14,451 nucleotides of DNA from JAGKXB01 sp964498835 (GTDB lineage Bacteria > Pseudomonadota > Gammaproteobacteria > Burkholderiales > Burkholderiaceae_D): assembly GCA_964498835.1 (NCBI GenBank), contig CAZCIX010000049.1, positions 1 through 14,451 on the forward strand, given 5' to 3'. This document shows, piece after piece, positions 7,430 to 13,182 of the stretch. The notes under the pieces are model-generated. The model did not search any database. It saw only the letters and a list, made by a program, of their open reading frames with translations, and was not told the DNA's origin. Position numbers and translations under genes: made by a program. The stretch's first letter is position 1. Each line of letters opens with the position of its first letter.

Positions 7430-8470
7430 ATGAAATCTATGCTCCCATCATCCAACTCCACTTTAAACAAACGCGTACGCAGTACTTCTCGTAGCATTTT
7501 GACAGCATTTGGCTTATTTGCTGCGCTTTCGTCGGCACCAGCAATAGCCGATAATTTTAGCGATGTCAGTAAACTCATCCGTGCTGGCCAATTTTCCGAA
7601 GCGTTAACAAAAGTCGATGCAGCTCTAGCGACAAAGCCACAAGATGCACAAATGCGATTTTTGAAGGGTTTGATATTAACCGAACAAAACAAGTCGGCAG
7701 AAGCAATTGCTCTGTTTACTAAATTGACGGAAGATTTTCCAGATTTGCCAGAACCGTACAACAATTTGGCTGTGTTGTTTGCATCTAATGCGCAATATGA
7801 CAAAGCGCGTGCTGCTTTAGAAATGGCTATTCGCACCAATCCAACTTACGCAACAGCACATGAGAACCTGGGCGATGTTTACGCAAAGCTCGCAAGTCAA
7901 GCATATGACAAAGCATTGCAGTTAGACTCCAACAATCCCACTGCCAAATCAAAATTAACGATGGTACGTACGCTAGTGGGTAATACAACTGGTGGAACGG
8001 TTCCAAAAGCTGCATCCGCATCCGCTGCAAAATCTTCTGGACCAACGACTCCTGCCACACCTGCTGTTATAGCCAAGGCAGAAAACAAACCTGAGACAAA
8101 ACCAGCAACAAAACCTTCTGCTAAGGATGACGAACAAGAAGAAGTCTTAAAGTCTGTTAACAAATGGGCGAAGGCATGGAGTGGCAAAGATGTCAAAACT
8201 TACCTCAGTGTCTATAGCAGTGACTTCCAAACACCCAAAGGTATGTCAAACAAAGCATGGGCTGAAGAACGTCGCTCCCGCATTGAAGGGAAAGGACATA
8301 TTAATGTACAAGTTGAGTCCCCACAAGTCAGTGTCGATGGCAACACCGCTACCGTCAAATTCCGTCAAATTTATGTCTCCGATCGCTTAACTGCCAACAG
8401 CAGAAAAGTCTTGACGCTTGTCAAGCAAGCTGGAAGTTGGAAAATCAAGCAGGAACATTCAGGCAATTAA
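7430..8470 (+). CDS. Periplasmic TPR protein with C-terminal NTF2-like (Cds6-type) domain
   Basis: A 346-residue exported protein whose function is not established. A basic N-region and hydrophobic stretch (about 23-35) end in a signal-peptidase I type site after SAPAIA (about residue 40). Residues 42-180 form tetratricopeptide helices (for instance IRAGQFSEALTKVDAAL, NNLAVLFASNAQYDKARAALEMAI), then an Ala/Pro/Lys/Thr-rich linker (about 185-240). From about Val243 comes a domain starting VNKWAKAWSGKDVKTYLSVYSSDF and ending GSWKIKQEHSGN, an NTF2-like fold seen in Burkholderiales L,D-transpeptidases. The ATG at 7430 has AGAAAG 10 bases upstream; a TTG at 7427 and an ATG at 7439 are alternatives. 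The next gene starts in its stop (TAATG) and encodes a transpeptidase with the same C-terminal domain, so the two probably act together in the cell wall. Confidence 0.85.
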   Translation: MKSMLPSSNSTLNKRVRSTSRSILTAFGLFAALSSAPAIADNFSDVSKLIRAGQFSEALTKVDAALATKPQDAQMRFLKGLILTEQNKSAEAIALFTKLTEDFPDLPEPYNNLAVLFASNAQYDKARAALEMAIRTNPTYATAHENLGDVYAKLASQAYDKALQLDSNNPTAKSKLTMVRTLVGNTTGGTVPKAASASAAKSSGPTTPATPAVIAKAENKPETKPATKPSAKDDEQEEVLKSVNKWAKAWSGKDVKTYLSVYSSDFQTPKGMSNKAWAEERRSRIEGKGHINVQVESPQVSVDGNTATVKFRQIYVSDRLTANSRKVLTLVKQAGSWKIKQEHSGN

Positions 8471-9684
8471 TGTACTACCAAGTATCAAATATGCGCCTAA
8501 GGAAGGCCTCCCTTGGGCGCGTTTTATTTTTAAAGGCAATCTCGCTACTTATTGCAACTAGCTGGATGGTATCTCCCACCTCATTGGCAAAAAAAGCACC
8601 AGCACCAACATCAAGACCTGATCCAGATACCATGCTGATTCAAGTCTACAAAGACCTTGCTGCCAATGACTTAAGCCAAGCAGAAGCAAAAATTGATGCA
8701 TTGGTCGAGGCTTATCCTAATTTTCACCTAGCACATTTGATTCGTGGCGATTTGCTGCTGATGCATACACGCCCCGTCACCACTTTGGGGGCGATTGAGA
8801 AAGCTCCAGCAGACAAGCTGAAAGACTTACGTGACGAAGCGATGGTTCGTCTAAAATCGCTACGCCAACGTCCTGATCCCGACTTGGTTCCTCGAGCCAT
8901 ATTGCAACTACGTGATGATCAAAAATATGCACTGATCGTAGATACGAAGCAATCCCGCTTGTACGTCTATCATAATCAGGCTGGCCAACTGAAATTGATG
9001 ACTGATTATTACGTTTCCCAAGGTAAGCTGGGAATTAATAAGGTCAAAGAAGGAGACCAGAAAACACCCGTTGGCGTCTATCACATCACCAGCCACCTAT
9101 CGCGTAAAACGCTGCCAGATTTTTATGGTTCAGGTGCATTGCCAATCAACTATCCTAATGAATGGGACAAGATAAATGGACGTAGTGGCTCAGGCATTTG
9201 GTTACACGGCACACCGTCGAATGTGTACAGCCGCCCTCCACTGGCATCAGATGGATGTGTTGTATTAACTAACCCCGATTTTGAAAAACTCCAATCATCC
9301 ATAGAAATTGGAAAAACCCCGGTCATCATTACTGAACAAGCCGAATTTATTAATAAAACAAAATGGAATGGTGAGCGTACTATCGCAACAAAAATGATAG
9401 ATGGCTGGCGACGCGATATCGAAAGTATGAATAACACCCGCATACTGGCTAACTATTCGCAAAAATTCAAATCGGTATTGGGTGAAGATTCACGGACTTG
9501 GTTAAACAAAAACAAACTACCACAGCATGATGGTGCTAATGACATTTCTGTCAAAGTGCGCGATATGTCATTGTTCCGTTATCCTGGTCAGAATGACATG
9601 CTGGTCAGCGTTTTCATGCAAGATACTGCCTTCGGCAAGAAGAAAATCAGTGTGCGCAAACGTCAATATTGGGCAAAAGAAGGC
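8470..9684 (+). CDS. L,D-transpeptidase (YkuD domain, Cds6-like), 3' end lost in the gap
   Basis: An exported enzyme expected to make 3-3 peptidoglycan cross-links or attach proteins to the wall through a Cys thioester. The first 405 residues are present. There is a signal peptide (hydrophobic about 17-37, ending near TSLA), a short helical repeat region, the conserved block ALIVDTKQSRLYVY, and the YkuD domain with His246 in HGTP and the catalytic Cys263 in SDGCVVL. From about 309 there is an NTF2-like domain (IDGWRRDIESMN, then DMSLFRYPGQNDM, KRQYWAKEG). Relatives end about ten residues after this last motif, so very little is missing. The ATG at 8470 overlaps the preceding TAA and has AGG at 8461-8463. 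A frame that appears to continue through the N run into the next gene is an artefact of the arbitrary gap length. Confidence 0.9.
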
Positions 9685-9784
9685 NNNNNNNNNNNNNNNN
9701 NNNNNNNNNNNNNNNNNNNNNNNNNNNNNNNNNNNNNNNNNNNNNNNNNNNNNNNNNNNNNNNNNNNNNNNNNNNNNNNNNNNN
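9685..9784. other. Assembly gap of 100 N
   Basis: Exactly 100 unknown bases, the conventional size for a scaffold gap of unknown length. It removes the 3' end of the L,D-transpeptidase gene and the start and signal-peptide region of the first cyclophilin. About 10 codons of one gene, a short spacer and about 20 codons of the next would be expected here, so the true length may be near 100-150 bases. The flanks 9664-9684 and 9785-9803 resemble each other in inverted orientation. Confidence 0.97.
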
Positions 9785-10314
9785 TAGGCCTTCTCACCCA
9801 TTGTGCTGTTGTCAATAAAGCACCACGTGTGGAGATGCGCACCACAATGGGAACGATAGTCTTGGAACTCTATCCTGACAAAGCACCAAAGACTGTTACA
9901 AATTTCCTGCAATATGCAAAAGAAGGTCAATACGATGGCACAATTTTCCATCGTGTCATTGATGGCTTCATGATTCAAGGTGGTGGATTTGATCAAAACA
10001 TGCAGCAAAAATCGACTCATGAACCAATAGAAAATGAAGCCAAAAATGGCCTGAAAAATACACCTTATACGATTGCCATGGCACGTACGGGTGAACCTCA
10101 TTCAGCAACATCACAATTTTTTATCAACGTCGAAAACAACCAGGCGCTGGATTATCCCGGACAAGATGGCTGGGGTTATTGTGTCTTTGGCAAAGTGATC
10201 GAAGGGATGGAAGTCGTTGATAAAATTAAACGCGTTAACACTAGTTCTCGAATGATGCATCAAAATGTGCCCATCAAAACTATTGTGATCAACTCTGTTT
10301 CTATCATTCAATAA
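9785..10314 (+). CDS. ppiA: Peptidyl-prolyl cis-trans isomerase, cyclophilin type, probably periplasmic (5' end lost in the gap)
   Basis: Catalyses cis-trans isomerisation of X-Pro bonds. The frame begins with codon 9787 after the gap and gives 175 residues. The cyclophilin domain starts at VEMRTTMGTIVLELYPDKAPKTV and carries the active-site FHRVIDGFMIQGGGF (His, Arg, Phe, Gln), TSQFFINVENN and GYCVFGKVIEGMEVVD. About 12 residues precede the domain, which is more than in the neighbouring cyclophilin and suggests the remnant of a signal peptide. The first few residues (GLLTHC) do not look like a normal cleavage region and may be affected by poor sequence at the gap edge. The paralogue 36 bases downstream starts directly with its domain, and the pair matches the PpiA (exported) / PpiB (cytoplasmic) arrangement of relatives. 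Its TAA is at 10312-10314. Confidence 0.88.
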
Positions 10315-10350
10315 TAAATAATTAAATTTCATTCCCAAATAAAGGCATCT

Positions 10351-10842
10351 ATGAGCGTCATTCTCACCACCAATCACGGCAATATCACAATCGAACTGTA
10401 CGCTGACAAAGCGCCAAAAAGTGTTGAAAACTTCCTCGCTTACGTCAATGCTGGTCATTACAATGGCACGATTTTTCATCGAATTATCAATGGCTTCATG
10501 ATTCAGGGTGGTGGTTTTGAACCAGGTATGAAGCAAAAATCCAGCAATGCGCCGATAGAAAATGAAGCCAAAAATGGTCTAAAAAATGATGCTTACACTA
10601 TCGCTATGGCTAGAACATCTGATCCACACTCCGCTTCTACCCAATTTTTTATCAACGTTGCTGACAATTCTTTCCTGAATTTTCCAGGCCAAGATGGCTG
10701 GGGTTACTGTGTATTTGGCAAAGTGATTGCTGGTACCGAAGTCGTTGATAAAATCAAAGCTGTCAAAACCGGCCGTAGCGGTATGTTTGCCGATGTACCA
10801 GTTGAAGATGTTGTTATTCAAAAAGCAGAAGTTGTCGCTTAA
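10351..10842 (+). CDS. ppiB: Peptidyl-prolyl cis-trans isomerase B (cytoplasmic cyclophilin)
   Basis: A complete 163-residue single-domain cyclophilin and prolyl isomerase. It begins MSVILTTNHGNITIELY with no signal peptide, so it should act in the cytoplasm. Active-site segments are FHRIINGFMIQGGGF, ASTQFFINVADN and the GWGYCVFGKVI block. The length is that of E. coli PpiB (164). The ATG at 10351 has AAAGG 6-10 bases upstream. It lies 36 bases after the periplasmic paralogue with no terminator between. The two proteins look about two-thirds identical by eye, and DNA blocks are identical in both (for example 10027-10049 and 10555-10577), pointing to a local duplication or gene conversion. After its stop an 85-base spacer with a GTAG-flanked palindrome precedes lpxH. 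Confidence 0.96.
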   Translation: MSVILTTNHGNITIELYADKAPKSVENFLAYVNAGHYNGTIFHRIINGFMIQGGGFEPGMKQKSSNAPIENEAKNGLKNDAYTIAMARTSDPHSASTQFFINVADNSFLNFPGQDGWGYCVFGKVIAGTEVVDKIKAVKTGRSGMFADVPVEDVVIQKAEVVA

Positions 10843-10860
10843 ATAGCGTTATCGATATTT

Positions 10861-10896
10861 TGTAGTTCCGGCGGGTTATTAACCCGCCCTACTACA
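10861..10896. repeat. GTAG-flanked palindrome resembling a REP element
   Basis: The core is GGCGGGTT (10870-10877), ATT loop, AACCCGCC (10881-10888), flanked by an outer pair TGTAGT (10861-10866) and ACTACA (10891-10896). GTAG therefore stands at the 5' side on both strands, as in REP sequences mobilised by REP-associated tyrosine transposases. No T-run follows, so it is a poor intrinsic terminator, though it could stabilise the upstream ppi mRNA. Only one copy is in the window. Confidence 0.6.
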
Positions 10897-10927
10897 TCCT
10901 CCCCATCATGCCTTTAACAGGACTCAC

Positions 10928-11698
10928 ATGCTGGCACTCTTCATTTCCGATTTACACCTACAGCAGTCCCATCCCAAAACAACCCAGGCTTTTCTCGATT
11001 TTTTGCAACAACAAGCAATCCACGCCAGGCAGCTGTATCTCTTAGGAGATTTGTTTGAATACTGGGCGGGTGATGATGATATGGCGACTCCCTATCATCA
11101 ACAAATCATTCAGGCACTTAGTGCAGTCCGCAAAACAGGCGTCGAATTATTCTGGATTGCAGGTAATCGTGACTTTTTAGTTGGTACCGAATTTGCCAAA
11201 ACGATAGGCGCAACGCTCTTACCTGATCCATTTGTCGCAACCATAGGAAAATTGCACGTCACGCTGTCGCATGGTGATACCTTGTGTACCGATGATGTTG
11301 CTTACATGGCTTTTCGGGCACAAGTGCGTGATTCGAACTGGCAACGTAATTTTCTTTCTTTACCACTGGCCGAACGGAAAGCCATCATTAGAAATTTACG
11401 TCAGAACAGCCAGCAAGCACAGCGCATGAAATCCGCTGAAATCATGGACGTTCATCCTAATGCTGTCGCTGCGTTATGGAGTGAAACAGGCACTTCTTTG
11501 ATGATACATGGCCACACCCACCGCCCTGCTCGGCATGAAACCCACAAGGGACAATCAACTTATGTGCGTTATGTTTTGCCAGATTGGGAGTATGACGCGA
11601 ACATATTTCCTCCGCGTGGTGGTTGGATTGGGATTGAGGATGATGGCACCATCAAACGATTTGGATTTGATGGTGAGTTGATAACTAGCGTTAACTAA
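10928..11698 (+). CDS. lpxH: UDP-2,3-diacylglucosamine diphosphatase LpxH
   Basis: Hydrolyses UDP-2,3-diacylglucosamine to lipid X and UMP in lipid A synthesis; a peripheral enzyme at the inner membrane using Mn2+. It has 256 residues. All calcineurin-like metal motifs are present: SDLHL (Asp8, His10), GDLFEYW (Asp41), GNRDF (Asn80), SHGD (His115) and HGHTHRP toward the C-terminus. The GDLFE.W and HGHTHRP forms are specific to LpxH over other phosphoesterases. The ATG at 10928 has AGGA 5 bases upstream. It is the last gene of the rightward run, and its final codons overlap the 3' end of convergent cysE by 8 bases. Its C-terminal tail PPRGGWIGIEDDGTIKRFGF is usual for the beta-proteobacterial form. 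Confidence 0.96.
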   Translation: MLALFISDLHLQQSHPKTTQAFLDFLQQQAIHARQLYLLGDLFEYWAGDDDMATPYHQQIIQALSAVRKTGVELFWIAGNRDFLVGTEFAKTIGATLLPDPFVATIGKLHVTLSHGDTLCTDDVAYMAFRAQVRDSNWQRNFLSLPLAERKAIIRNLRQNSQQAQRMKSAEIMDVHPNAVAALWSETGTSLMIHGHTHRPARHETHKGQSTYVRYVLPDWEYDANIFPPRGGWIGIEDDGTIKRFGFDGELITSVN

Positions 11699-12428
11699 CG
11701 AGCTTATTCAACTGTTCAGGATCTAATTTATCCAACCCAGAACAACCTTCACACACGATGCCGGCAGATTTCAATGTAGCGAGAATTTTGCTAATTTGTT
11801 GCTCTTGTATCGCCGCATTATCAATCAAGGCAAGCAAGGCTTTTGATACCGGATCATCTCCATTTGGGATGACGCCATAAGCCGAAAACAAATGATCACG
11901 CGATTTTTTGGCATCTTTTTCTATGATGCGAGCAGGATTGCCCACTGCGGTAGCGCCAGGAGGTACTTCTTTAACAACAACGGCATTGGACCCAACTTTG
12001 GCATATTCGCCCACCGTAAAACCACCCAAGACTTTTGCACCTGCGCCAACAATGACGCCACGTTCTAGTGTGGGATGACGTTTTTCTCCCTTGCTCAAGG
12101 ATGTGCCACCCAGCGTAACGCCTTGGTAAATCGTGCAATCATCGCCAATTTCTGCCGTTTCTCCCACCACAACGCCAAAGCCGTGGTCAATAAAAACACG
12201 TCGTCCTATGGTGGCACCAGGGTGTAATTCGATACCAGTGAAAATACGTGCCAGATAAGAAATAAAACGCCCCAACCACCGCATGTGATGTGTCCAACAC
12301 CAATGTGAACAGCGATACAACATGATGGCATGAAACCCAGGATAACAAGTCAATACTTCCCAAGTATTACGGGCAGCTGGATCACGTTCAATAATGCTGC
12401 GGATATCGTCACGAAGTTGCGTAAACAT
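11691..12428 (-). CDS. cysE: Serine O-acetyltransferase CysE
   Basis: Acetylates L-serine with acetyl-CoA to O-acetylserine, the committed step of cysteine synthesis, usually inhibited by cysteine. At 245 residues it is the short form lacking part of the N-terminal helical domain of E. coli CysE (273). The left-handed beta helix is clear: ELHPGATIGRRVFIDHGFG, VVVGETAEIGDDCTIYQGVTLGG, HPTLERGVIVGAGAKVLGG, AKVGSNAVVVKEVPPGATAVGNPARII. The catalytic His is in IDHG; the partner acid seen as Asp in E. coli (DIHP) is Glu here (ELHP), as in other short members. The tail CEGCSGLDKLDPEQLNKLVS is extended. The ATG at 12428 has GAGAG 5 bases upstream, overlapping the rlmB stop, with 8 bases between the genes. 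Confidence 0.96.
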   Translation of the reverse strand: MFTQLRDDIRSIIERDPAARNTWEVLTCYPGFHAIMLYRCSHWCWTHHMRWLGRFISYLARIFTGIELHPGATIGRRVFIDHGFGVVVGETAEIGDDCTIYQGVTLGGTSLSKGEKRHPTLERGVIVGAGAKVLGGFTVGEYAKVGSNAVVVKEVPPGATAVGNPARIIEKDAKKSRDHLFSAYGVIPNGDDPVSKALLALIDNAAIQEQQISKILATLKSAGIVCEGCSGLDKLDPEQLNKLVS

Positions 12429-12436
12429 AAAACTCT

Positions 12437-13180
12437 CTAAGCATTATGAGCAAGACGTTGACGACGTGCCTCGTACAAACACACGCCAGCAGCGACGGAC
12501 ACATTCAAACTTTCCACCGTGCCAAACATAGGCACGCTGACTAGCACATCACAGGTTTCACGCGTTAAGCGACGCATGCCCTCACCTTCAGAACCCATCA
12601 CTAAAGCGACTGAACCGGAAAAATCGGCTTGATAAAGATTTTTCTCAGCATCATCTGTCGTACCGACTAACAACACATCACGCTCTTTCAACTCACGCAA
12701 AGTGCGTGCGAGATTGGTGACGGTGATGTAAGGCACGGTTTCAGCCGCACCGCTGGCCACCTTGGCTGCCGTCGCATTCAAGCCTACCGCCCTATCCTTA
12801 GGCACGATCACAGCATGCGCGCCTACACCATCGGCAACGCGCAAGCACGCGCCTAAATTATGCGGATCTGTAATGCCATCCAAGACCAGCAATAAAGGTG
12901 GGCCGTCAATCGCATCCAGCAATTCATCCAGATTACGCGCCAAAGAAAGCTCGCCCGCTACCGCAACCACGCCCTGATGGCGACGTGTGCCGACCATATT
13001 ATTCAGGCGCTGATCATCGACCAGAATCACACGCACATTGGCCGCTTTGGTTGCGTGTAATAACTCCTGCATACGTCTGTCGACGCGATTGGAATCCACG
13101 TAAATTTCTTCCACGGATGCTGCTTCATGGCGCAAACGTGCGGTCACGGCGTGGAAGCCGAAAATCATTTTATTTTTCAT
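12437..13180 (-). CDS. rlmB: 23S rRNA (guanosine-2'-O-)-methyltransferase RlmB
   Basis: Methylates the 2'-OH of G2251 (E. coli numbering) in the peptidyl-transferase P loop of 23S rRNA with SAM. At 247 residues it has the usual length. The N-terminal substrate-binding domain starts IFGFHAVTARLRHEAASVEEIYVD. The SPOUT (trefoil-knot) domain carries motif 1 DPHNLGACLRVADGVGAHAVIVPKDRA, motif 2 LVMGSEGEGMRRL and motif 3 SVPMFGTVESLNVSVAAGVCLYE. The form AVGLNATAAKVASGAAETVP is typical of RlmB rather than TrmH. The ATG at 13180 lies 2 bases after the rnr stop, so translation is probably coupled; only a weak A/G-rich ribosome site lies within the rnr 3' end. Confidence 0.96.
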   Translation of the reverse strand: MKNKMIFGFHAVTARLRHEAASVEEIYVDSNRVDRRMQELLHATKAANVRVILVDDQRLNNMVGTRRHQGVVAVAGELSLARNLDELLDAIDGPPLLLVLDGITDPHNLGACLRVADGVGAHAVIVPKDRAVGLNATAAKVASGAAETVPYITVTNLARTLRELKERDVLLVGTTDDAEKNLYQADFSGSVALVMGSEGEGMRRLTRETCDVLVSVPMFGTVESLNVSVAAGVCLYEARRQRLAHNA

Positions 13181-13182
13181 GT

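Noticed and set aside
7381..7839. A 152-codon minus-strand frame opposite the TPR gene start.
   Set aside because: It runs through the promoter and antisense to the signal peptide and TPR helices, with no family likeness.
8437..10314. A single 625-residue protein joining an L,D-transpeptidase and a cyclophilin.
   Set aside because: The frame passes through 100 N of arbitrary length. The transpeptidase ends about ten residues short of its usual C-terminus, and the cyclophilin needs its own start and signal peptide.
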